Part shown: positions 1 to 9,133 of the stretch, in pieces
Layout: every line of letters starts with the position of its first letter
Position numbering within the stretch: the first letter of the stretch is position 1
Assembly: GCF_947172395.1 (NCBI RefSeq)
Contig: NC_069083.1
Span: 1,396,501-1,460,500, forward strand
Direction of reading: 5' to 3'
DNA from: Bicyclus anynana
Lineage: Eukaryota > Arthropoda > Insecta > Lepidoptera > Nymphalidae
DNA: 64,000 nucleotides
Notes under the pieces: generated by a model
The model's database searches: none
What the model was told of the DNA's origin: nothing
What the model saw: the letters and a program-made list of their open reading frames with translations, nothing else
Translations under genes and position numbers: made by a program

Positions 1-1292
1 GCCAAGAAATTTGTCAGCATGGAAAGCCTCAATGAGCCGGTCAAGGTGAGTACTATGAATTTTAAGTAGGTAAATCAACACTATAAGGCCCATAAGTTTT
101 CTGCAAACGTGAATAATTTGCTTGAATTTTTATCAATCTTGTTTGTTGATGATAAACAATTTTGAGAGAGATGCGTGTAATCTTTACTGAATCATTACGT
201 TGTTCAGATGAGATACGAGTATTACAATTTACAATATAATTATTTAAAAATCGGTCTTTTATTTTGGATCTACCTTGTAGGTACATTGGAATTCATGGAT
301 TCGATTTCGTGCTATGCTAAGTTGTTTGTTAACGTCACAGTTTATATTAAACAAGTGGGTACGACAATAGTCAACGGGGCGAGGATCGAACGGAGCGGTC
401 GGATTTATCCCTCGGTGATAAATCCGACCGCTCTTGCCGTTGAGCTATTGAGGCTCTATAAGATGGATGAATGTATTTTTTTCTTTAAGTTTAATCGATT
501 TCTGCCGTTGCAATTTTGTGATATATGTTTGGTTTATTTCACATCTTATTCACCAGGGGGTGTAACTCAGTGGTAGAGTGTCTGCTTCGCATGCTGAAAG
601 TCCTGGGTTCAAATCCCAGCACCTCCACTCTAAAATGACTTTTTATATTTGTTTTTATTTTTAAATTTTAGGTATGAATATTTAATAACACTAATTACCA
701 GAAATATAATTTTAAATTTCGCATTTTTTGATTATGAAACTTAATTTTTATTTGCAACAATCACAAATTTTAAGCATTCATTTAAGCCGACTCCCGCCGG
801 GCTGCCTTTGAAAATCCATGCATATATTGTTGTACTGTATTTAGATATTATGAGAAACCGGAGTTTGTATCACACTGTATGAATTTCATTTTCTTCGGGG
901 CTTACCTTCATCAAAATCCCATTCTTCGCCACTGGTAGGTACCTATACTGCCGCTACTTAAATGATTATCCTTTCAGGTACCACAACCTTCAATAAAACG
1001 TCACAAAAGCAAAGAGAACATATTCAGTTCAGACTACAAAGAGAAGCCGGGCAACAAACTGCAGTATATGCACAGTCTCACAGCCAGGAGTATCTCCAGG
1101 GAATTCCGGGAGGAACTGAAGCTGTCCATGCCGACACCGCTCACTGTCCCCGGGGGCGCCAAGGATATACCCGAGGGTGAGGAGGTGACCAGGGAATCCA
1201 GCAGGCCAGGCAGCCCGGTGCCTGAACCGGGAACGATAAAATCTAAATTGGCGTTTTTCGAAAGCTTAAAATCGAAATTCAGTAGTAAATAA
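1..1292 (+). CDS. C-terminal part of an unrecognised spliced gene (last two exons)
   Basis: Two exons are visible: 1-45 (open to the left edge) and 978-1292. The first ends in AAG followed by GTGAGT at 46; the second is preceded by TTTCAG. Both junctions are phase 0, and the joined frame runs without a stop to TAA at 1290-1292. The visible protein is about 119 residues. It is rich in Lys, Ser, Glu and Pro, begins AKKFVSMESLNEPVK and ends in a basic tail FFESLKSKFSSK. I see no enzymatic motif, membrane segment or zinc-binding pattern; it looks like a disordered C-terminal tail. I do not recognise the family. The intron (46-977) contains a tRNA gene and a tRNA-derived repeat. The 3' untranslated region may extend about 3 kb to AATAAA signals at 4319-4328. 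Good confidence that this is coding, none on function. Confidence 0.72.
345..461 (-). repeat. tRNA-derived SINE head with a perfect 17-bp hairpin
   Basis: Read on the minus strand, this stretch has a tRNA-like A box (TAGCTCAACGG) and B box (CGTTCGATCC), as in tRNA-derived insect SINEs. Between them lies a perfect inverted repeat: 393-409 pairs with 417-433 around a 7-base loop. It lies in the last intron of the left-edge gene. The SINE assignment rests on pattern and memory of similar lepidopteran repeats; the hairpin is directly visible. Confidence 0.5.
556..627 (+). tRNA. tRNA-Ala (anticodon CGC)
   Basis: A 72-base cloverleaf fits. The acceptor stem is GGGGGTG (556-562) with CACCTCC (620-626) and discriminator A627. 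The D stem is ACTC/GAGT, the anticodon loop TTCGCAT (CGC, alanine), and the T arm CTGGG TTCAAAT CCCAG. The acceptor and T arms pair fully and the B box GGTTCAAATCC is canonical. The D stem has an A-T pair where most tRNA-Ala have G-C, and the anticodon stem (TCTGC/GCTGA) has one T-T mismatch. A TTTTT run at 640-644 would terminate RNA polymerase III. It lies in sense orientation inside a protein-coding intron. It could be a working gene or a slightly decayed copy. Confidence 0.75.
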
Positions 1293-1357
1293 CCTATCTG
1301 TGGTATTCACTAATTGGCTTACTTTCAGAAAATTAAAAAAAAACACTAAACTTGTAT

Positions 1358-1486
1358 GATATTTATTTTAATGTTTTAAATCAATCAATGCAGTTGTAAA
1401 TATCAAACAGGTCTGATTTAACTTGATTGATATTTATTTTAATGTTTTAAATCAGTTGTAAATATCAAACAGGTCCGATTTTTTAA
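1358..1486 (+). repeat. Local direct duplication of about 55-60 bp
   Basis: The block starting at 1358 (GATATTTATTTTAATG..., ending AACAGGTCTGATTT) recurs from 1429 with a short internal deletion (ending AACAGGTCCGATTT). Just downstream, a second small direct repeat (GATTAATATTCTCGGTC) occurs twice within 1515-1565. No function is implied. Confidence 0.7.
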
Positions 1487-2657
1487 AATCAAAGAATATA
1501 TTATAATGTTTTTAATATGATTAATATTCTCGGTCCTTTACAATGATTAATATTCTCGGTCATTTCCAATTAATCAAAAAGAGTTGATACAACACTAGCC
1601 AACTAGTCGAACTTATGATCTTGGTGCCGAGTTCAACCCCTTTAACGTGGAGGTTAAATTTCTCCTTGGAAAAGCACCAAGTCAGTGAATAACACACCAT
1701 TATGTATAATCAAGTTCGTTATTGATTTGCTTCTTCAAAAATCATAAAACAAAAGGACAATTTAGCCCTTTGGGAAGGTTAATTGTCGGTACTAGATAAA
1801 TAGGTTGAGCTAATTTTAAAATTTGTCAGTTCAGTGTCATTCTCACGGTTAAGGTAAAATAGTTAATCATCTTTTCTTTATATGGTGTAAAGTTTTAGTT
1901 ATTTATTATATGTGACTACAATTTATTTACCATTCTGTAAATGAGTTGCGTAGTTTAAAAATCATCGACAATTTGTTGAAGGATCCGAAAGTGCCGGTTT
2001 TCAGATTTTAAATTAGGTAAATAAAGAAAGTAGTTTCACCGTTATTCTGAATGGGGATGATGACTAGGTTTGAATATATTGATTTTTATGATACATTCGG
2101 GTAAATAGGGTCAATGTTAACTAGTTTATACATAAAAAGCAAAGATTGTCTGGATATTTGCAAAATAAATGAGATTATAAAATTTCAAAAACTATTAAAA
2201 ATATTTTATCGTAATTAGATGAAAATTCATACAGTTTTAGCTTCCTTACATTAAATGTGACATTTTTTAATATATGAACTAGGAGCATAAACGCACAAAT
2301 AACAAAGATATTAGTAATTTTGTTTGAACGCGCATACAAATCTAACGATCATTACATTGCCTATGACGTCATTATTTCGAGCCATTTTGTATGGAGCGTT
2401 TTTCAGGGATCCGCGGCAGCGCCGCAAATCTGACTCTTTAAATCCCTGTAGCTCCGAAAGTAATGATCGCAGATACCCTGTTCCTTTTACAAAATTGCTT
2501 TGCTATTAGTATACTCTTAATTTATATACACTTTAAAAAACTGTCATCATCCCTATTGTTTTAAGGCAAAATGACCAATTACGAAATAGTTTATAAAATA
2601 AAGGCAACTTTTAAATGGGGACATGCGAGTACGTATAATAGAGTGATTTTTATTATA

Positions 2658-2745
2658 GAGATTTGTGTAATTTAAAAAATTACACAAATCTCACAAATTA
2701 CAAAAATTACAACAAATTACACAAAATTACACAAATTACAAAATA
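2658..2745. repeat. 15-bp perfect hairpin followed by a TTACACAAA-type array
   Basis: GAGATTTGTGTAATT (2658-2672) is perfectly complementary to 2678-2692 across a 5-base loop. It is followed to about 2745 by degenerate tandem units of ACAAATTAC. This is simple-sequence structure in non-coding DNA. Confidence 0.65.
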
Positions 2746-3299
2746 TAACAGTGGAGTGAAGAATTGACATATATGTTTATATGTAATTGAAAATCTCTCA
2801 AGGGCTCTAACGCAAACTCAAACCGATTTTAATGGTTGGGTGAATGTATAAATAATTTATATAAAAAAATAGTAAGCCTGTAAATCAAATGAGTATGTAC
2901 TTGGTGTCCTTTGAGTTAAATAACTTAAAATAAATTAATATTATGTAATTAAAAAAATACATGGTCACAACCCACACTATTATTTATATTAAATAGATTA
3001 TAGATTCATAATCATTAGTTTACTGTGTAAATATTTAGTGCCATTGTAATAATCATTTTAAAGCTAAAGCCAAAGTTGTACATAGGACATTATTGTAGCT
3101 GTAATATAATCGTATACAGAGGTTGTGTGTACAATCATAGAATAGAACTATAATGAATCAGCTGATCGCATATTGTGAGAGAAGCAAACGCATTTTCATA
3201 TCACAGCATGACGTCATCAAAGCCAAGTTACACATCAATCATTTTTCTACAAACGCTAACACTTTGAAAACTTAAAAATCTTTGGGAATGACATTCATT

Positions 3300-3450
3300 C
3301 AGGGGCGTAGGCTACCGCCGTATAAGCCATATCAATGAACTCCCGGACTACAGGGGTCCCTTAGGTGTAAATGCAAAAATAGTAAAATGTAGTATGTATG
3401 TAATCTACAATCTCCTTTTTTCCCTGGCTAAGAGTGAGTTCAAAAGTTAG
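3300..3450 (+). repeat. Fragment of a non-autonomous DNA transposon (CAGTGGCGTAGCT-end family)
   Basis: The segment begins with GGGGCGTAGGCTACCGCC and carries CCCGGACTACAGGGGTCCC, resembling the copies at 55198-55473 and 23594-27292 in this window. The other two copies end in AGCTACGCCACTG or a close variant, the complement of the start, so terminal inverted repeats are likely. This copy decays towards its right end and has no coding capacity. Confidence 0.4.
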
Positions 3451-4318
3451 AAACAACCTATTAAGCGAGCATTTTTGTTTCTTTTGTGAGAAATCTTTAC
3501 CCATCATTTGGATCTGATTGTTATGTTGGCACACACCTCCACAAGTGGGCTTACAAGTAAAGTATAATTAAAATCAACACTATTCTAAAACGTCAGTCAG
3601 CCAAGTCTTAGAAATATGAATCCGCTTAAAGCGGTTGCTCCATTCGCTCTACGCTACCATAAACGCACGAACGGCCATATTGAATTTAACGATGACGTCA
3701 TATTGATAAAGTAACTGCGTTATTTGCTTCTCGTACCCGGCCGGCGAGTGCAATCAGCTTATATGGAAATTGTTTTAATGCAATAATTATAATAAATCAT
3801 TAAGTATATGAGTACGATTGTTGGTGTGCACAAAACTTAACTAAATTGTCTTGATCCACTTGATTCTTGAATAGAAAACTAAAATGTATATATTGATATG
3901 GAAATTATTATTTATTGTTAAAGATAACAAGTCTTTACCTAAACATTTTGAAGGAGTTATTAATAGTCTTGGAATTCTCGCGACTGTCTGAGAATACTTC
4001 CAGCTAATAGTTTTGTTAAATTCGCGAGTATATCAAGACAGTCAAGTAATTATTAAATTTGGTAAACTTAATCGAAGTATTGTGTACACCTTGCATACTG
4101 TGACGAAGTGAATGTGATAATGGGCATATTAATACTTGTTAGCTATTAAATTGTTTTAAATCTTTAATTGTATTTTCTGATTTGACCTATATCTTATGCA
4201 AAGACAATATTTTTATGTAAAATTAGGTTGAGGTATTTATATAAATATTGCCCTTAAAATATATATTGTTTTGGATGAGGTTGAATAAATTTCTTTCCAG
4301 ATATTTGATGGAAATGTG

Positions 4319-4358
4319 AATAAATAAAACTTTTAAGGAAAAATAGACTTATTTTATT
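4319..4358. promoter_or_regulatory. Convergent candidate poly(A) signals
   Basis: Two overlapping AATAAA motifs on the plus strand (4319-4328) face an AATAAA on the minus strand (4358-4353) only about 25 bp away. The plus pair could end the left-edge gene; the minus one could end the queuosine salvage gene, whose stop is at 4900. Position and orientation fit a tail-to-tail gene pair; no transcript evidence is available. Confidence 0.4.
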
Positions 4359-4899
4359 TGCATCCATAAAATTAAGTCCGCCAGAAATATTTACAATAAT
4401 TAAATATATTTATAATGTAGATACAGGAAAATTTTTGACTATAAAAATAATTACTAAATAATACTATGTAAATAATTTTGACCAAAAGCACATCACACAA
4501 ACATTTGTTTTTTTATACTTTGAGCTTTAATTTATATATTTTTATAAAATTATTAGCTGAATAGCCTTCTGTCACAGGAGTTTATAACTCTTGAAAGAAA
4601 AGCCTTTAATTAATTGTTACCGATTGATGGTACCAAACTAAACTATATTTTTTTTATCCAGGAAATTACTACCACCATGATTTCTGCAGCATTGACTCAC
4701 TATTTGAATGGTACACTGAGATACATAATATGCCTGCAGGTGGGACCTATGTGGTCATGATTATATTCTGTTACCCTTAGTAATTAATACTATAAAAAAA
4801 TAAGTAATATAGAAATAATACATTCCTATAAACTAAGGTCTTAGAAAGATATAAAAGATATAATAAATACTGTTTTAGAGTCTTTTAGCAGTTTAAGAG

Positions 4900-5941
4900 T
4901 CAGTAATAAATACCCAAGGTCTTGTGATAAGGTATCTTCTCCATTTCCTTTGCATGCTTCCTCCTATAACACCAAAGATAGTAGTCTAGGAGACTGGAAT
5001 TAGGAACCTCTATGTTTATATTGTCTCTGGTTATACTCTCTTGTAAGCTTTGCTTTAGTAACTCTATGGTGTGGATGGAACAGCCCCGGATTTCAACCTC
5101 TTCTTGCGAACCACTTGGTAGAAGTATGTCTGGAATAGTTGAAAAGAACAGTTACAGTAAATGGTACAGGAAAGAACTAAACAGCCTGCAGAGTATCAAG
5201 GTACACATCCTAAAGTTTGCTGCCCAGTAAGCATAGGAGTATGCGGTGCCTACCGGACAGTCTCCACAGAAGCAGTGCTGGTCATAGCAGGACTGGTCCC
5301 GATAGATAAGCTAGTAAAAGAACGGGCCCTATTGTTCGAAAAGAGAGATCAAAATCCCCATGAAACACGTGAGAACACCTTGAAGGAGTGGGAGAGAGAA
5401 TGGTCGGGTGCAGGGAAGGGAAGCTGGACCCGCGAATTAATCCCTGATTTAAAGGCCTGGCTACATAGGAAGCATGGGGAGGTAGACCGCTGGCTTACAC
5501 AAGCTCTCAGTGGACACGGGGTGTTTAATACCTACCTCTTCGCTATTGGTAAGGCGCCACATGAAAAATGTTACTTCTGCGGAGAAGAGGACAATCCGAG
5601 GCATGCTCTCTTTGAATGCCCGGGATGTGCAGACGTGACAGCAGAAGCACAGGAAACAGGGGAGTTTAATGCGCAAACTCTTGTTGCTCGCATGTTGGAG
5701 AGCGAAAACGAGTGGCACAAATGCGCTAACACGCTCCGAACAATAATGGTTCGGAGGGAAACGAGAGAAAGACAAGAGAAAAAGGGATGCGAGGAATGAT
5801 AACTAATCGGTCAGCACGAAGTAATGCTACGCGGTTCCGTGCTGACCCAGGAGTTGTGGGGGGTTATTTTTAGTCCGTGCGAGTCGGACATGCCCTGCCT
5901 GACGGCAGAAGTCCGTAGGGATTTTTTTCCTCCCCGCTAAG

Positions 5942-5973
<32 letters not shown>

Positions 5974-8363
5974 CATAGGATATACAGTGCACTCCAGGAA
6001 ATAATCAACTTTGTTTGTCCTACAAATTGCTTTGCCGTTTGTCATTGCGACAAAAAGTTTTTTGATTGTGCAACTATTGATTAACATTATTAGTATATTG
6101 AGAACCAAAAGCTGGACAATCAAAAATCTATATCATTGTCTTATCTATAAGCGGGTAGTTAAATAAATATCATAAAATATGCAGTGCTATTAAACCTGTT
6201 ATTGCTTAATGTACCTGAATTTTACAATCCTTTGAACCAAACGCAGCAATGATGATTGGCAGCTCAGTTACAAAGTTGAGTTTCCTTACCTTTCTTTAGT
6301 TTGTCCATCAGCTCGTCACTGTAGCTCATAGCACCAAAATAAACTAGAACTTGCGGCACTCTGTAGTCCGCAAACATTGTCAGTTTGTCTATATCATGAA
6401 ACTCGCCACACCCATTGTTTTCCAGAACATTCCATAAATCGGCAACCAATATCTGTGCTCTTTTATAAAAAGAAACCTTACTGCCTTGATATAGAGCTTC
6501 ATCTCGAAAACAAGGAAAATTTTCAACAACAATCTCTAATAGTTTAATTGCTGATTTATTGGCTTCTTTTACACATGTTTCAAATGTTTTATTATATTTT
6601 TCTATTAGTATAGTACCAACTTCATGTAATATTGCTATTCTTTGACTGAACAGAGGTATTTCTGCTGATGTATCACCCCTGAATATGTGCTTCAGTTCCT
6701 TTTCCTTTATATTGTAATAGTATTCAGGGTTTGTGATATCATACCCTTCCTGAAAAACAAATTATATATTGATTAGTATTCAGTTGTAGTATTTGTAAAG
6801 TAATTTAAAACAATCAATACACAATTATTAATTTACATAATAAATAAATACTACAGTTATAAGTTATTGAAAATGTTAAGGTTAAAGCAATCTAACCAGT
6901 ACTTGGTGTACCATTCCAGTAATCAGTCACTACATTGTTTTTCATCATATTTTGTTTCTTTTTTGCAATCATTTAACATTGTGTTTTCAATGAAATAACC
7001 TTAACTGCATAATTTTACATTAGAGAGACAAATATCTTAGCATTCCATGGATTCACTGTGCAGGTGCCGGGTCCATCGCATGGTAGAGACAAAAACACCA
7101 AGCAAAGTCCAGGACTTGTGACTACTGGATGCAGGGTTAAGGAATTCCTTGACGATCCATCAACACTCCCTTTTCTGCTCGTGTTGTTCTGCCTACCTAT
7201 CCAAATTTGGTAAGATCCTATCAGAGCAGCTTTGGATACTCGTTCTAATATAGAACTAGCTGCACTTCTAGAGAGGCCAAGGTCTTTAAGCAAGTAATTG
7301 ATTATTTCAAGAAAATTAAGTAAATACCAGTTTTTTGTTAAAATAACGTTACTACCTGCTGCTACAACTACTATACCATACTTTGCGTAAAATTACGATA
7401 ATTGTGTAATTTCGTTGAAAACACAATGTTAGATGATTGCAAAAGCGTAAATACAATGAAAAATAACGTCCTTTGTTACTAGTGATTACTTGAATGGTAC
7501 ACCGAATTACATATTAATATAAAAAGGTAAGTTTTGATTGTTTGTTTATTAGGAATAGGCTTCAGAATAACTGGACTTCTTTTAAAAAATTCTTTCAGCA
7601 TTGGATACCTACTTTATCAACAAGTAACATAGGTAATATTTTATTTCCATATTCCCATGAGAAAGGATATGCAGGTGAAACTGCTGTCACTGAAGTTATG
7701 CTTATAAATACCTTTAATGCTCTATGCAAAGCTGCCTCTAGAGCATAGTATCCAGTATATCCATTAACAGTCCACTGCTCCTCTTTACTGCGTGACCAGA
7801 AACAGAAGTTGAGAGCATCAGCGACAAACACCCAGTCAACTGCACGTGGGTGTTCTCTGTCAGGGTGTATGCTGTCTGCATCAGTTTCAGGCAATTGGAG
7901 CTTGTTGTCTATTAGAGATGAGAGAATCTGAAATATGTGAAATGCAATGATAGAGTGTGAAAGATAGGGGGTTGAAAGAATTTTTAAGCTACATAATTAT
8001 TTTTATAAAAAACATTTGCCATATTTTATGACAACACCCGTGTATGTGCATGTATTGTCTTATAAACGATATGGACTACATTCGGTCCTCCAGAAATACA
8101 AGCAAGTATACTTTGGTTAACTAATTGTACCAGCTCAAAAAAATGGTGAACTATATCAGGTCTCGTGACGAGGACATACATACTATATGTGAAATAAAAG
8201 ATAACAGGATATCTCATATTTTCAATAGCTTAACCATATCTAAAATAATATGTACCTCCTTGCATAGTATTTCTATTCCCTCTTGGTGAATTTTTACGTA
8301 ATGGGAGTGTTCGCAGATGAATTTTGCTGACAGAACAGGAGGTAAGACATCTTCACGAATCAT
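4900..8363 (-). CDS. QNG1: Queuosine 5'-phosphate N-glycosylase/hydrolase (DUF2419, C9orf64 family)
   Basis: The family releases queuine from queuosine 5'-monophosphate, so that animals can salvage this modified base for tRNA. Four exons join in phase: 8363-8256, 7927-7712, 6749-6290 and 5129-4900, giving 1014 nt (337 codons plus stop), close to the human protein's roughly 340. Start ATG is at 8363; stop TGA is at 4902-4900. Recognisable blocks are AVDWVFVADALNFCFW and GYTGYYALEAALHRAL in exon 2, VENFPCFRDEA and FHDIDKLTMFADYRVPQVLV in exon 3 (the Asp of ADYR, about residue 236, is the likely catalytic acid), and VEIRGCSIHTIELL with the C-terminal IPYHKTLGIYY in exon 4. Donors are GTACAT, GTATTT and GTAAGG; acceptors are TTTCAG, TTTCAG and TTCCAG. 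Every exon is open and no break is seen. The last intron contains an R1-type LINE in the opposite orientation. Confidence 0.95.
5239..5970 (+). mobile_element. 5'-truncated R1-clade non-LTR retrotransposon
   Basis: The 3' end of an R1-type LINE: the end of the reverse transcriptase ORF, about 140 bp of 3' UTR and a poly(A) tract of about 30 A from 5942. It is flanked by AAGCATAGGA at 5229-5238 and again at 5971-5980, a clean target-site duplication that fixes both boundaries. It lies antisense in the last intron of the queuosine salvage gene, between exons 3 and 4. The long A tail and intact duplication suggest a fairly recent insertion. Confidence 0.9.
5240..5799 (+). pseudogene. R1-type reverse transcriptase, C-terminal fragment
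   Basis: The open frame starts inside the element and stops at 5797-5799. AYRTVSTEAVLVIAGLVPID is the typical R1-clade motif after the RT domain. It is followed by a basic helical region and a zinc knuckle of form CYFCGEEDNPRHALFECPGC (C-X2-C, H, C). The endonuclease and RT catalytic core are absent because of 5' truncation, so it cannot be functional. The frame itself is not broken. Confidence 0.88.
7020..7085. repeat. Short match to the BEL/Pao leader region
   Basis: ATATCTTAGCATTCCATGG and GGTGCCGGGTCCATC near 7030-7085 closely match 14408-14465, which lies between the BEL upstream LTR and gag. It is in intron 2 of the queuosine salvage gene. It may be a relic of a related element; the match is too short to classify. 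Confidence 0.45.
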
Positions 8364-8693
8364 GTTTTTTATAATTATACAAAATTATGATAAATCAACA
8401 TCAAGTACGAGAAAAGAAACCAGATAAACACAGATCACTAACCATAGAGTACATTGAATATAGGGTATAGAGTCCTCAGATGCCATCTCCGCTTAGCGCC
8501 ATCATGTGAGCAGATAGAGAACTACACCAATTATAATATATACCATTATGTATAAAATGAGCGTCGAATTACGTATATATCCATAGAGACATAAACATAA
8601 TGTTTACCTACTAGTATTAACTGTTCTTTAATTCTATTATTTTATTTAGGAATTCGGATACAAATAATAAAAACACAAATGGGATACATATAA

Positions 8694-8823
8694 TTATTTA
8701 TTGTTTCTCCTTTTGTGAACATAAACAACTCCGTCTCTTTGAATAGAGTCATCTTCGTCAAAACCTCTAGTAGTAACGCTTAACAATATATTTGTTGACT
8801 TACACCGATCAAATGTAAAAAAT
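8694..8823 (-). CDS. Candidate terminal exon of an unrecognised gene
   Basis: On the minus strand a strong acceptor (pyrimidine tract ending CCTGCAG at 8830-8824) opens a frame of 42 residues after one leading base, ending in TAA at 8696-8694. The peptide contains TFDRCKSTNILLSVTTRGF and ends VYVHKRRNNK, with normal composition and a basic tail. No family comes to mind. It starts 330 bp upstream of the queuosine salvage ATG, same strand. Upstream of it lies the BEL/Pao element, so the preceding exon would be beyond 20187; I did not find a convincing one. It may be chance, but acceptor plus open frame plus stop is suggestive. Confidence 0.4.
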
Positions 8824-8910
8824 CTGCAGGAAAAAATAAAAAAGAACTCTACTAAATCTCAAGACAAGACATATATAACAGAGTTCTCAGAATCCAAAGT
8901 AAAGCACAGG

Positions 8911-9106
8911 TGTTTAGATATGATGGAACTTGGAATTAGAATAAAATTCTCGTGCAAATCTTTAAACATAAACGTGTATTCCTCAAGGTGAAAAATTAAA
9001 AGTGAAGTTTACATTACAAAGGTTATAATTAACACTGACAACTGACATATGACGTTTTTTTTTTTTTTTTAAGTTTTAAGTGTTACCCTATTAGTAAAAA
9101 TGAACA
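8911..9106 (-). repeat. BEL/Pao downstream (3') LTR
   Basis: A complete 196-bp LTR, matching 14560-14660 joined to 20088-20182. It is bounded by the ACAGG target duplication on its left. It starts TGTTCATT on the minus strand after the candidate polypurine tract. Confidence 0.92.
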
Positions 9107-9133
9107 TGCCCCCGCACGTTGGAAGCTTGCCTT

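Larger units (their letters stand above)
1293..4318. other. AT-rich non-coding stretch, probable 3' UTR and intergenic DNA
   Basis: No exon or ORF with family features is visible here. Small repeats inside are listed separately. The end of this stretch is set by two overlapping AATAAA motifs at 4319-4328, the first convincing poly(A) signals downstream of the stop at 1292. Inference only. Confidence 0.4.

Noticed and set aside
5461..5775. Minus-strand open frame across the R1 fragment
   Set aside because: Antisense of the RT C-terminus, which has the recognised motifs.
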